This document shows positions 52,134-61,198 of a stretch of 64,000 bases of DNA, piece after piece. Every line of letters starts with the position of its first letter. Positions within the stretch are counted from its first letter, which is position 1. Below the pieces are notes generated by a model that was given only the letters and a program-made list of their open reading frames with translations, was not told the DNA's origin and searched no databases. Origin of the DNA: Rummeliibacillus sp044763875 (GTDB taxonomy: Bacteria > Bacillota > Bacilli > Bacillales_A > Planococcaceae); contig NZ_JBIWGZ010000003.1 in assembly GCF_044763875.1 (NCBI RefSeq), positions 558,001 through 622,000 on the forward strand, written 5' to 3'. The position numbers were made by a program, and so were the translations under genes.

Positions 52134-52934
52134 TTATATAATATATCCAATATTTCGTAATGCATTAAAGATAAAAGATTCCATATACTGATAAATTTCA
52201 TCACGCTCTGGTTCTTGGTAAAGATCGTGATAGCATACATTCCATTCTTTATATTGCATCTCCGATATATTTTGTTGTACAAGCCATTTTTTGCTATGAG
52301 TTTGGGAAACGATTTTATCATTTCCCCCATTCATTAACAATACAGGGATATCTGGAAATCCTTCTTGCATTGTAGAAACAGCCTTCATAAATTGATGAAG
52401 CTCTCGATACCAATTTACAGTAATGACGGAATTATAATAAAAATCATCTTTTTCTTCTTTATAAAAATCATAACTTCGTGTTAATTGTTTTACCGTTACA
52501 TCGTGATGAATCTTCATATTTCCAGTCAACTTGCTTAATCCGGTAAGAGCATTGGATAATTTTGAAGGTTGATGAATCAAATGCAACCATGGCGATGTCA
52601 AGATCAAACCTGCACATTCGTATTTATATTTTTGTTCGATTTGAATTGCAAGGGCTGCACCTAGTCCATGACCAATGATGAATATCGGTAAATTATAGTT
52701 TAAAGCTATTTGCATCATTTGGCGGATAAATTTCCCATAATCTCTGAAATCTTCATCATGTGCCTTTTTACCTCTGCTTTCTTCCCCATGCCCAGGTAAA
52801 TCTCCTGTAATTACGTGCATTCCAGACATTCTTAATTTTTCGATTAACCAAGCATAACGACGATGATGTTCATATGCACTATGTATAAATACCACAACTG
52901 CTTTAGCCTGACCTTCTGCTTCCCATTTCCACAT
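52134..52934 (-). CDS. ytpA: YtpA-like alpha/beta hydrolase with Gly in place of the nucleophile Ser
   Basis: 266 aa, matches YtpA (lysophospholipase/bacilysocin synthesis) over its whole length: FIHSAYEHHRRYAWLIEKL, GDLPGHGE, a late WYRELHQF, LLMNGGNDKIV (Asp) and YHDLYQEPERDEIYQYMESF (His). The nucleophile elbow reads IIGHGLGAALA, so the expected GHSMG Ser is Gly at residue 90 (codon GGA). B. subtilis YtpA hydrolyses phospholipid to lysophospholipid; this protein should be inactive as a hydrolase unless another Ser serves. The gene is otherwise intact with a good ribosome site (GAGGAGAG). The usual partner ytpB is not present. Confidence 0.85.
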   Translation of the reverse strand: MWKWEAEGQAKAVVVFIHSAYEHHRRYAWLIEKLRMSGMHVITGDLPGHGEESRGKKAHDEDFRDYGKFIRQMMQIALNYNLPIFIIGHGLGAALAIQIEQKYKYECAGLILTSPWLHLIHQPSKLSNALTGLSKLTGNMKIHHDVTVKQLTRSYDFYKEEKDDFYYNSVITVNWYRELHQFMKAVSTMQEGFPDIPVLLMNGGNDKIVSQTHSKKWLVQQNISEMQYKEWNVCYHDLYQEPERDEIYQYMESFIFNALRNIGYII

Positions 52935-53058
52935 AATAACTCTCTCCTCATTCTTTCCTGTCTATATTTTAACGCATTATATGAATTTCTGTTCCAATTA
53001 ACTCATTGGTTTGTTACGATAATATTATAATCTTAGCTTGAAATGAGGCGTATTTTCG

Positions 53059-53586
53059 ATGATTTATCCATTTAAAGATAAAAAACCATCTATTGACCCA
53101 TCTGTATTTATTGGTGACAACGTTGTTATTACAGGTGACGTGACAATAGGTCCAGATTCGTCTATTTTTTATAATACCGTTATTCGTGGTGATGTTTCAC
53201 CTACAATTATCGGTCGAAAAGTAAATGTTCAAGATTTATGTTGTTTACATCAAAGCCCTACTGCTCCACTTATTTTAGAAGATGAAGTAACGGTTGGTCA
53301 TCAAGTTACCCTTCATAGCTGCCATGTTAAAAAAGGTGCACTAATCGGTATGGCTTCCATCGTTTTAGATGGTGCTGAAATTGGTGAAGGTGCATTTATC
53401 GGTGCTGGTAGCCTAGTAACACAAGGAAAGAAAATCCCACCAAACACACTTGCGTTTGGCCGACCTGCAAAGGTAGTTCGAGAACTAAATGAGGACGATA
53501 AAAAAGAAATGAACCGCATTATCCATGAATATTATGAAAAAGGGCAATTTTATAAATCTGTTCAAAATAGTCCATTACCACGATAA
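53059..53586 (+). CDS. ytoA: YtoA: gamma-class carbonic anhydrase-like protein
   Basis: 175 aa left-handed beta-helix with hexapeptide repeats (PSVFIGDNVVITGDVTIGPDSS). Metal-site His residues are visible in LHQSPTAP, VGHQVTLHSCHV and the pattern fits the CamH/YrdA/YtoA group, trimeric zinc or iron proteins. Carbonic anhydrase activity is plausible but weak or absent in some family members. The ATG has AATGAGG upstream. Divergent from ytpA with 124 bases between; terminator after it. Confidence 0.9.
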   Translation: MIYPFKDKKPSIDPSVFIGDNVVITGDVTIGPDSSIFYNTVIRGDVSPTIIGRKVNVQDLCCLHQSPTAPLILEDEVTVGHQVTLHSCHVKKGALIGMASIVLDGAEIGEGAFIGAGSLVTQGKKIPPNTLAFGRPAKVVRELNEDDKKEMNRIIHEYYEKGQFYKSVQNSPLPR

Positions 53587-53693
53587 TTTTTATGATTTGG
53601 TTTTGTAAAAGTAAGGAAGATTGTTTGTAAACTATCTATCTATTTTATCCATCTGCAGACGCTATTTGAACAATCGTTCTTCGCTTTTAATTT

Positions 53694-53726
53694 AGGGCTC
53701 GGAATTTCCCATTCCGAGCCTTTTTA
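53694..53726 (+). terminator. Terminator after ytoA
   Basis: GGGCTCGGAAT and ATTCCGAGCC stem with a short loop, then TTTTTA. Confidence 0.85.
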
Positions 53727-53798
53727 AAAATAAGCTGATTTGATTCTTTTTATGCTTTATCAATTACATATTAAACTTTATAAAACGGAGATGCTTAT

Positions 53799-55067
53799 AT
53801 GAAAAAGATTCATTATAGTTGGATTATTTTGGTTATAACATTCTTTTCCATTATTGTTGCAGGTATTATACGATCCTCTTCTGGCGTTTTTATAGAGCCA
53901 TTTGAAACTGAGTTTAACTGGAGCCGGCCAGTTATTTCATTTGCTTTTGCAATTGGTTTATTTTTATATGGATTTTCAGGTCCTTTTATGGCTGCATTTG
54001 TCGAAAGATTCGGACTAAAAAATGTCATGTTAGCATCTATGCTTCTTTTATCATTCGGGTTAGGCTTAACATTTGTGATGACTCAAGAATGGCAACTCGT
54101 TCTAATATGGGGAGTCATAATCGGAATTGGTTCTAGTCTTTTTTTAACTGTACTCAGTACACAAATAGCTAATCGATGGTTTGTAAAGCACCGTGGTTTA
54201 GCTGTAGGAATATTAACTGCCGCAACTGCAACTGGACAGCTTATCCTACTACCTGTACTTGCTACATTAATAGAAAACTATAGCTGGCATCATGCAATTG
54301 CCTTGATCTTTGGATTGAGCATCATCATGCTGATTCTTATTTTCCTATTTATGAAGGATTTCCCTAAACAAATTGGTACAACTGCTCTCGGATTAACAGG
54401 ACAAGAGCCATCTACATTTTCTACTGAAAAGTCTATAGAAAATCCTTTTAAAATTGTTTGGGATTCATTAATTGAAGGGTGTAAGAGTAAAGCTTTTTGG
54501 CTGTTAGCTGGTAGTTTTTTTATATGCGGATTGTCTACTACAGGATTAATAGGAACTCACTTTGTTGGTTATTGTATGAGTTTTGGTATTCCAATGGTAC
54601 TTGCCGCATCCATGCTTAGTTTTATGGGAATATTTGATTTAGTTGGTACAACTTTATCTGGTTGGCTAAGTGATAAAATCGATAATCGATGGTTATTATT
54701 TTTCTATTATGGACTTCGCGGATTATCTTTATTATTTTTGCCAGTTGCATTGAATAATGGTTCTATTACTCTACTTATAATTTTCTCAGTTTTTTATGGG
54801 CTCGATTGGATTGCTACTGTACCTCCTACGATCGGGCTTGCTAGACGAGAATTCGGTATACAGAAAAGTGCTATGATGTATGGCTGGATGGTAGCATTTC
54901 ATCAGGTGGGTGCAGCAGTGGCAGCTTACGGCGGTGGCTTAATCTATAATATTTTCGATTCTTATACATGGGCCTTTATGCTGTCAGGCGCATTTTGTGC
55001 ATTAGGTAGCTTATTCGTCATTTTATTGAAAAAGCATAATCCCAAAGACGAAGCTATTATGCCTTAA
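53799..55067 (+). CDS. MFS transporter (oxalate/formate-antiporter-like)
   Basis: 422 aa with 12 predicted helices. The start HYSWIILVITFFSIIVAGII...SSGVFIEPFETEFNWSRPVIS is typical of the OFA/MCT-like MFS group (monocarboxylate carriers), as is RWFVKHRGLAVGILTAATATGQLILLP. A gene at this position is not part of the common ytoA neighbourhood. The substrate is unknown; a carboxylate is the best guess. GGAGATGCTT lies before the ATG. It is read alone and followed by a terminator. Confidence 0.85.
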   Translation: MKKIHYSWIILVITFFSIIVAGIIRSSSGVFIEPFETEFNWSRPVISFAFAIGLFLYGFSGPFMAAFVERFGLKNVMLASMLLLSFGLGLTFVMTQEWQLVLIWGVIIGIGSSLFLTVLSTQIANRWFVKHRGLAVGILTAATATGQLILLPVLATLIENYSWHHAIALIFGLSIIMLILIFLFMKDFPKQIGTTALGLTGQEPSTFSTEKSIENPFKIVWDSLIEGCKSKAFWLLAGSFFICGLSTTGLIGTHFVGYCMSFGIPMVLAASMLSFMGIFDLVGTTLSGWLSDKIDNRWLLFFYYGLRGLSLLFLPVALNNGSITLLIIFSVFYGLDWIATVPPTIGLARREFGIQKSAMMYGWMVAFHQVGAAVAAYGGGLIYNIFDSYTWAFMLSGAFCALGSLFVILLKKHNPKDEAIMP

Positions 55068-55088
55068 GAAAAAGATTGAACTAAAAAT

Positions 55089-55131
55089 AAAAAGAGCTTT
55101 GTTAAATTTTCAACAAGGCTCTTATTTTCGT
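55089..55131 (+). terminator. Terminator after the MFS gene
   Basis: AAGAGCTTTGTT and AACAAGGCTCTT stem, then ATTTTCG. Confidence 0.75.
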
Positions 55132-55143
55132 TAATTCATTATT

Positions 55144-55362
55144 CAAAACTACTATATCCGCTATAAAATGAATTGGAATCAGCTTCGCTTTCCGCGGGCG
55201 AACCGATGAGCTTCGTTGCAGAGAAAATCTCGCTGCGGGGTCTTTCTGGCTCGCTTTCCCGCAAGTAAAGATTGCTCCTGCGATTACTCGTCGCAGAAAA
55301 TTCTTTTTGCTCCTGGAGCAAAAAGAATTTTCGCTGATTCCACTTCAACAAAAATTACATCA
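55144..55362. repeat. Family A repeat, copy 4 (long form, ends worn)
   Basis: The inner arms GAATTGGAATCAGC and GCTGATTCCACTTC and the long middle (GAGAAAATCTCGCTGCGGGG, AAGATTGCTCCTGCG, AGAATTTTCGC) match the copies at 1.3 and 6.7 kb. Neither terminal CACTGAAAAA end is preserved. Frames running through it are repeat sequence only. Confidence 0.6.
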
Positions 55363-55416
55363 TAGTGACTTCTCTCTATTGCAATTTCTTTTGATTGTCT
55401 ATCAAGTAAAAGATTT

Positions 55417-55875
55417 TTAATCAGCCTTGGACTCAGGGAAATCATCTTGGAGTTCTTGAAATTCATCACGGAATTGAAGTCTTTCATTTTGTTTATCAGT
55501 AAAATTTTGTCTATCGCGAATTTCCTTTGACAGAGCAAATGAAGTATACATTACGAAAATAATCCCCAACCAATAATAACCCTTTTCAACTAACGGCCAC
55601 TCGGTATTCCAAATACTAATCATGCCAATACCAAAAGACGCAATCGTTGATAACCAACAAAGACCCAAATACTCTTTTGAAACTCTTATATTCTCTTTTT
55701 TATCTCGTATTGTTTTAACAAGTGAAAAAGCGGAGAAAGTAATCCACCCTAACACAATCGTGTAATATCCTCGTTCAACAAGCATCCAATCTGTGTTCCA
55801 AATAGCAATAAGAACAAAAGCAAAACCCGTTATAAAGGCTGCCCACGTTAAAAAGAAAAATTCATTTGATTTCAG
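55417..55875 (-). CDS. Membrane protein with two YiaA/YiaB-type repeats
   Basis: 152 aa from a likely CTG start. Two copies of the YiaA/B two-helix unit: IWNTDWMLVERGYYTIVLGW (about 24-43) and IWNTEWPLVEKGYYWLGIIF (about 89-108), each after a hydrophobic helix, so four membrane segments, then a charged tail. From the ATG at 55785 alone the first helix would be missing, but the frame stays open upstream to a TAG just before the CTG at 55875, with GAAAGG upstream. YiaA/B proteins are inner-membrane proteins of unknown function. Confidence 0.65.
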   Translation of the reverse strand: MKSNEFFFLTWAAFITGFAFVLIAIWNTDWMLVERGYYTIVLGWITFSAFSLVKTIRDKKENIRVSKEYLGLCWLSTIASFGIGMISIWNTEWPLVEKGYYWLGIIFVMYTSFALSKEIRDRQNFTDKQNERLQFRDEFQELQDDFPESKAD

Positions 55876-56311
55876 GGTTATCTATCCTTTCATCTCAGAA
55901 TATATGCTGATTTATATTAGACTAACACTTATTTTTCTACTAATCAACATAATAGTATAATATAGTATTTAATACCATAATATTACTAATACAAATGAAA
56001 ACTCGCCTATAGATATTGGATTCTACACTTACCTTTTAATCTTACTGTTATATCTTCAAGATAAAATCAGTGGTTTCACTTTCATTTTTATTTTATTTTT
56101 CTTCTTAATTTTTTTAGTAGTAACTCGTCTTATCAAAAGAAAAAGTCAATACATACGAAAAATCAATCCTATTTTTTGTATAACATTTCTTTTATTTTGT
56201 TATGAACTTCCCCTTATATTATATGATTCAACTTCACATGTCGCTCTTCTTTATCAACCGCCTGAACAAATTTTTGAAGGTTCAAATATCTATTTATTAG
56301 GAGTAAAGCAA

Positions 56312-56863
56312 GTGAATTTTAAGTTTATGGAAAATAAATTAGCTGTTACAGAACATTTAGATAAGCAAAATATAAATGCGCTTAATATAATTGAAGGAAC
56401 AAATCAACTACGTTACGAATCTAAAAATCGTCAATTATTAGAATGGTTTCATCTAAAAAAGGATGATGTAGAACAAATGAAAGAAAGCGTAAGATATAAT
56501 TTGAAAATTGAAGATAAAAAAATTGATACATTTCTAAATAGAAATCACATAGATGGAAATAGTGCAGGGTTAGCACTAGTATTATCAGGAATCATTATAA
56601 AAGGCAATTTGCAAAATACACTACCAATTGCTATAACTGGAGGTATTGACAAAAAGGGCGATATATTATCAATTGGAGCCTTAAAAGAGAAAATTCAAAT
56701 TGCTAGTCTATCAGGTATTCCATTTATGATTGTTCCAAGTGAAAATGCAAAGGAAGCGGCTAAAATTCAAAAAGAGATTAATACAAATATCCAAATTTTT
56801 AATGTAGCAACTATTAATGAAGCCATTAAAGTGGTTAATAAAATTAATAATAAAAATAAATAA
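56312..56863 (+). CDS. Lon-type (S16) serine protease domain protein, start uncertain
   Basis: 183 aa from the GTG at 56312 (AGGAG eight bases upstream). The S16 Ser-Lys dyad is intact: catalytic Ser in HIDGNSAGLALVLSG and Lys in SIGALKEKIQIA, after a GGIDKKGDI turn. Similar to YlbL-like membrane proteases, which have an N-terminal helix and PDZ domain. The same frame continues open upstream to about 55970 and encodes two membrane helices (TFIFILFFFLIFLVV, CITFLLFCYELPLILY), but without a normal start codon; the ATG at 55995 is one base out of frame. See findings. Confidence 0.6.
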   Translation: MNFKFMENKLAVTEHLDKQNINALNIIEGTNQLRYESKNRQLLEWFHLKKDDVEQMKESVRYNLKIEDKKIDTFLNRNHIDGNSAGLALVLSGIIIKGNLQNTLPIAITGGIDKKGDILSIGALKEKIQIASLSGIPFMIVPSENAKEAAKIQKEINTNIQIFNVATINEAIKVVNKINNKNK

Positions 56864-57020
56864 AAAGCATTCCCCTAATTCATATTTGTTAGAGTGTCTA
56901 AAAACTAATTTAATATTAAACAATCGACCATATAAAAATAGAATGACTTAGGATAACCTAAAAAACTGCTGCCAATTATTTTTGAAAAACAGTTTTTTTA
57001 TTAGAAATTAAGACAAACTA

Positions 57021-57060
57021 AAAAGGTCGTCTCACTATTAAAGTGAACGACCTTTTTATA
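57021..57060 (-). terminator. Terminator after metK
   Basis: AAAAAGGTCGT.TCACT and AGTGA.ACGACCTTTTT stem; T-run on the minus strand. Confidence 0.8.
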
Positions 57061-57085
57061 CTTATTGATTTGCGTGATTAATCGA

Positions 57086-58288
57086 CTAAGCTTTTACTGC
57101 AAATTTAGCTTTTAGAGCTTCTGCCTTATCAGTAATTTCCCATGGAACATTCAAATCTGTGCGGCCAAAATGTCCGTATGCAGCAGTTTGCTTGTAAATA
57201 GGGCGACGAAGATCAAGCATTTTAATAATACCTGCTGGACGTAAGTCGAAGAATTCACGAATCGCTTCTACTAAGTCACTTTCTTTTACAATGCCTGTGC
57301 CGAATGTATCGACTGCGATGGATACAGGTTGTGCAACGCCAATAGCATATGCAAGTTGAACTTCTGCACGCTCTGCAAGACCTGCTGCCACGATATTCTT
57401 CGCAACATAACGAGCTGCATATGCACCAGAACGGTCAACTTTTGTAGCGTCTTTACCTGAGAATGCACCACCACCATGACGAGCATAACCACCGTAAGTA
57501 TCAACGATAATCTTACGTCCTGTAAGGCCTGCATCTCCTTTAGGTCCACCAATTACGAAACGGCCTGTTGGATTAATGAAGTATTTAGTGCTTTCGTCAA
57601 GTAATTCAGCTGGTACAACTTTTGCGATTACTTCTGCTTTTAAATCTTTTTTGATTTGTTCTAACGTCACTTCTTCATCATGTTGAGTTGAAATAACGAT
57701 CGTATCTACACGTACTGGATGGTTGTTTTCATCATACTCAATTGTTACTTGTGTTTTACCATCAGGGCGTAAGTAATTTAATTGGCCTGATTTACGAACT
57801 TCTGTTAAGCGGCGTGCTAATTTGTGCGCAAGGCTAATTGGAAGTGGCATTAATTCAGGTGTTTCGTTACAAGCGTAACCAAACATTAAACCTTGGTCCC
57901 CTGCACCAATCGCTTCAATATCTGCATCTGTCATAGAGCCTTCACGAGCTTCTAAAGCTTGGTCAACACCAAGAGCGATATCAGGTGATTGTTCGCCAAT
58001 CGCAACAAGTACAGCTAAGTTTTCAGCATCGAAACCATATTTACCGCGAGTATAGCCAATTTCTGTAACAGTATCACGTACGATTCCTTTAATATCTACA
58101 TAAGTAGATGTTGTAATTTCACCTGCTACAAGTACAAGCCCTGTTGTAACTGTTGTTTCACAAGCTACTCGTGCGTTTGGATCTTTTGCAATAATTGCAT
58201 CTAAAATTGCATCTGAAATTTGGTCACAGATTTTATCCGGATGTCCTTCTGTTACGCTTTCTGAAGTAAATAATCTTTTGTTTGTCAT
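57086..58288 (-). CDS. metK: S-adenosylmethionine synthetase
   Basis: 400 aa, full length. Signatures: SVTEGHPDKICDQISDAILD, GAGDQGLMFGYAC and GGGAFSGKDATKVDRSGAYA. It makes SAM from methionine and ATP. I choose the ATG at 58288 (TNKRLFTSESV) with AGGAGG upstream; the listed longer frame starts in the leader. An S-box riboswitch with terminator precedes it, so high SAM should stop transcription. Divergent from pckA, as in B. subtilis. Confidence 0.97.
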   Translation of the reverse strand: MTNKRLFTSESVTEGHPDKICDQISDAILDAIIAKDPNARVACETTVTTGLVLVAGEITTSTYVDIKGIVRDTVTEIGYTRGKYGFDAENLAVLVAIGEQSPDIALGVDQALEAREGSMTDADIEAIGAGDQGLMFGYACNETPELMPLPISLAHKLARRLTEVRKSGQLNYLRPDGKTQVTIEYDENNHPVRVDTIVISTQHDEEVTLEQIKKDLKAEVIAKVVPAELLDESTKYFINPTGRFVIGGPKGDAGLTGRKIIVDTYGGYARHGGGAFSGKDATKVDRSGAYAARYVAKNIVAAGLAERAEVQLAYAIGVAQPVSIAVDTFGTGIVKESDLVEAIREFFDLRPAGIIKMLDLRRPIYKQTAAYGHFGRTDLNVPWEITDKAEALKAKFAVKA

Positions 58289-58496
58289 TTGGTTTCCTCC
58301 TATTATCAACGAGATCCTCTCGAAAAAAGATACGGTACTCATTACCCATGTCCGTTTAAACTATTAAGCTAAACGCCAAGCCAGCTAAAAAGCTGCTTTT
58401 TAACACGAGGATATAGAAAGTGCCATTACATAATATAAATAGAATTCTACAAATCACATATAATAATGAAACAAATCAGATTTGCTTCTATTTTTT

Positions 58497-58680
58497 GAAA
58501 AAAAAAACCTCTCACTCATCGTAAACCAATGAGGAAAGGGTATGTTTCGTAAGCACCTTTCACTCTTATCGTTCAAGGAATCATCCTTGCATCAGATTAG
58601 CACCAACGCATCACGTGAAAGATAATGCAGGTTGCCGGGTTTCATAGGGCCTGACCCTCCACCAGCTCGGGATAAGAGTA
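58497..58680 (-). promoter_or_regulatory. SAM-I (S-box) riboswitch with terminator, upstream of metK
   Basis: Minus strand. The aptamer (58563-58678) is closed by CTCTTATC/GATAAGAG and has the conserved GGAGGGTCAGGCCC, ATGAAACCCGGCAACC and GTGCTAATCTG. The terminator stem CCTTTCCTCAT...ATGAGTGAGAGG (58509-58542) is followed by ten U. It should switch metK off when SAM binds. Confidence 0.95.
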
Positions 58681-58782
58681 TCCGTTCTAATGCATATAGT
58701 AAGTGATATTGATTTGAAAGTCAAACTATTTTATATTCATATTAAAAAAAGATAAATTTTAAAAATTAATTAGCTATTAGTA

Positions 58783-58810
58783 TAGACTATTAATCTGAAT
58801 GTGTTATACT
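58783..58810 (+). promoter_or_regulatory. Candidate pckA promoter
   Basis: TAGACT (58783-58788), 16-base spacer, TATACT (58805-58810). Start near 58817, giving a leader of about 60 bases to the pckA ATG. Confidence 0.45.
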
Positions 58811-58877
58811 AATTCTCGAAATGAAAATTAAAAACCCACAACACGGGAATAATATAAAAAGGATGGTACGAACAAAG

Positions 58878-60467
58878 ATGAATTCAATAGAAATTGCGAA
58901 TGAACTGAAGGATTTATTACAAGGTCAAAATATTTTGGAACAACTTTCAGTCCCACAATTAGTGGAGAAAGCAACTTCACGTGGTGAAGCAATCTTAACA
59001 GTTGATGGCGCTGTTCGTGCAGTAACAGGTAAATATACAGGACGTTCTCCTAAAGATAAATATATGGTAGAAGAAGCTTCAACTCAAGATAAAATTGATT
59101 GGGGTAAAATTAACCAACCAATTTCTTCAGAAGTATTCGATTCATTATATAACAAAGTTGTTAACTATTTAAAACAAAAAGAAGAAGTTTTTGTTTTTAA
59201 AGGTTTTGCAGGCGCAGATCCTGAATCACGCTTGGCAATCCGAGTTGTCAATGAATACGCTTGGCATAACCTATTTGCTCATCAGCTATTCATCCGCCCT
59301 ACTGAAGAGGAACTTAATACAATACATGATGCTGACTTCACAATCGTATCTGCTCCAACATTTAAAGCAGATCCTGAAGTTGATGGTACATCTTCAGAAA
59401 CATTCATCATTGTATCAATTGAAAAACGTATCATCTTAATTGGTGGAACAGAATACGCTGGTGAAATGAAAAAATCTATCTTCGGTATCATGAACTACCT
59501 ATTACCACAACAAGACATTCTTCCAATGCACTGTTCAGCAAACGTTGGAGAAGAAGGTGACGTTGCCCTATTCTTCGGCTTATCAGGTACTGGTAAAACA
59601 ACTTTATCTGCTGATGGTAATCGTAAATTAATCGGTGATGACGAACACGGCTGGTCAGATAACGGTGTATTTAACATTGAAGGTGGTTGCTACGCTAAAA
59701 CAATCAACCTTTCCGCTGAAAAAGAACCAGAAATTTATAACGCAATTAATTTCGGTACAGTTTTAGAAAACGTAGTCGTAGATCCTGAAACTCGTATTCC
59801 TGATTACGATGATGTAACTTTAACACAAAACACTCGTGTTGCGTACCCAATCCAAAATATCGAAAATATTGTTGATCCATCTGTTGCAGGTCACCCAAAA
59901 ACAGTCATTTTCTTAACAGCTGATGCTTTTGGTGTTTTACCTCCAATCAGTAAATTAACAAAAGAACAAGCAATGTATCACTTCTTATCAGGCTTTACTT
60001 CTAAAACTCCTGGTACAGAACGTGGTGTTGTAGAACCAGAACCAGTATTCTCTACTTGCTTCGGTGCTCCATTCTTCCCATTACACGCAACAGTTTATGC
60101 AGAAATGTTAGGTAAGAAAATTGACGAACACCAAGTAAATGTATTCTTAGTAAACACTGGATGGACTGGTGGTAGCTACGGTGAAGGTATCCGTATGAAA
60201 CTTTCTTACACTCGTACAATGGTACGCGCTGCAATCGATGGCAAACTAAACGATGTATTCACTGAAAAAGATCCAATCTTCGGTTTTGCAATGCCAACTG
60301 CAATTGAAGGTGTTCCAACAGAACTTTTAAATCCACGTAACGTATGGGCTAATAAAGAAGCTTATGACAAAAAAGCAACTGAATTAGCTGGTATGTTCCA
60401 TGAAAACTTCAAAAAATTCGGTGTTGTTTCCGAAGATTTCGCTAAAAAAGGTGCACCAATCGCTTAA
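58878..60467 (+). CDS. pckA: Phosphoenolpyruvate carboxykinase (ATP)
   Basis: 529 aa. The P-loop GLSGTGKTTLS (about 234-244), GDDEHGWSDNGVFNIEGGCYAK and the substrate region AYTGRSPKDK-type motif (GKYTGRSPKDKYMV) identify the ATP-dependent enzyme, which turns oxaloacetate into PEP for gluconeogenesis. I choose the ATG at 58878 (MNSIEIANEL), like B. subtilis (MNSVDL); the ribosome site AAAAGGATGG is somewhat far. Two ATGs lie upstream in frame (58821, 58863). Terminator follows. Confidence 0.96.
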   Translation: MNSIEIANELKDLLQGQNILEQLSVPQLVEKATSRGEAILTVDGAVRAVTGKYTGRSPKDKYMVEEASTQDKIDWGKINQPISSEVFDSLYNKVVNYLKQKEEVFVFKGFAGADPESRLAIRVVNEYAWHNLFAHQLFIRPTEEELNTIHDADFTIVSAPTFKADPEVDGTSSETFIIVSIEKRIILIGGTEYAGEMKKSIFGIMNYLLPQQDILPMHCSANVGEEGDVALFFGLSGTGKTTLSADGNRKLIGDDEHGWSDNGVFNIEGGCYAKTINLSAEKEPEIYNAINFGTVLENVVVDPETRIPDYDDVTLTQNTRVAYPIQNIENIVDPSVAGHPKTVIFLTADAFGVLPPISKLTKEQAMYHFLSGFTSKTPGTERGVVEPEPVFSTCFGAPFFPLHATVYAEMLGKKIDEHQVNVFLVNTGWTGGSYGEGIRMKLSYTRTMVRAAIDGKLNDVFTEKDPIFGFAMPTAIEGVPTELLNPRNVWANKEAYDKKATELAGMFHENFKKFGVVSEDFAKKGAPIA

Positions 60468-60501
60468 TTAGTTTTGAACCTATAAGTAATCCATATCGGA
60501 T

Positions 60502-60541
60502 AAACCCCGAGCAGTTTTGATCGAGCTGCTCGGGGTTTTAG
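60502..60541 (+). terminator. Terminator after pckA
   Basis: AACCCCGAGCAG and CTGCTCGGGGTT, 12-bp GC-rich stem, then TTAGTTTT. Confidence 0.95.
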
Positions 60542-60733
60542 TTTTGGCATCCACATATTTACGGGTGTTGGTGGATCTTACTTGCGAATATCAGGAGTTT
60601 ACTTGCAATTTTGATACTTTTACTTACGAATACATTACTTTTACTTGCGACTTTTTAAATTGTATTTGCGTTCTCAGCATTTTAAATCTTCTCTGCAATT
60701 ACATCATTTTATGACGAGCACAATGGAGCATAT

Positions 60734-61186
60734 TTAATCCGTATCATCAGGAAGAAATTCAACTTTACATTTCAATTGTTCAAACATCTCGACAATGGGC
60801 TCTGCTTCTTCCTTTGTTACTTGGTTGAAGTAAACTTCTTCTCCATAATTATGAAGCTCAATACCTTCAGTAAGCTCTGCATCATGGAAAACAATAGAAA
60901 ACCATTTTAATTTTCCATTTAAAGAAGCTTGATTTTGAAAATAGGCTCGATTATTCTCATCTAACATGATACGTTGAATTTTGACAAGTCCTTCAATACG
61001 TGAAATAAAGCTAATTTTTTCTAATTCTTCAATCGCCTGTTCTTCTTCTTTCCAACTTTGGATTTGAACCTCTGAATACGGTTCAGAATAATTGGACCAA
61101 AGTTCTTGCCAATAAGGATACCGCTGAGAAAAATCCAAGTCTTTGTCATTTAACTTTAAATCAATCTTTGCTTTAATATAGCCCAA
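60734..61186 (-). CDS. Hypothetical protein at the end of the ytmA operon
   Basis: 150 aa, acidic, soluble, no signal. The start is a TTG at 61186 with GGGGTG upstream; it follows ytmA by 12 bases, so the two are co-transcribed. No family is recognised by eye; some hydrophobic/charged alternation suggests an alpha/beta fold. The 190 bases between it and the pckA terminator hold an AT-rich direct-repeat-like stretch (TTACTTGCGAATA-type words, four times) whose meaning I cannot give. Confidence 0.6.
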   Translation of the reverse strand: MGYIKAKIDLKLNDKDLDFSQRYPYWQELWSNYSEPYSEVQIQSWKEEEQAIEELEKISFISRIEGLVKIQRIMLDENNRAYFQNQASLNGKLKWFSIVFHDAELTEGIELHNYGEEVYFNQVTKEEAEPIVEMFEQLKCKVEFLPDDTD

Positions 61187-61198
61187 TTCATCACCCCA

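Noticed and set aside
55139..55538. Two minus-strand frames of 70 and 84 codons
   Set aside because: Repeat-derived, no ribosome site; the second also overlaps the YiaA/B gene.
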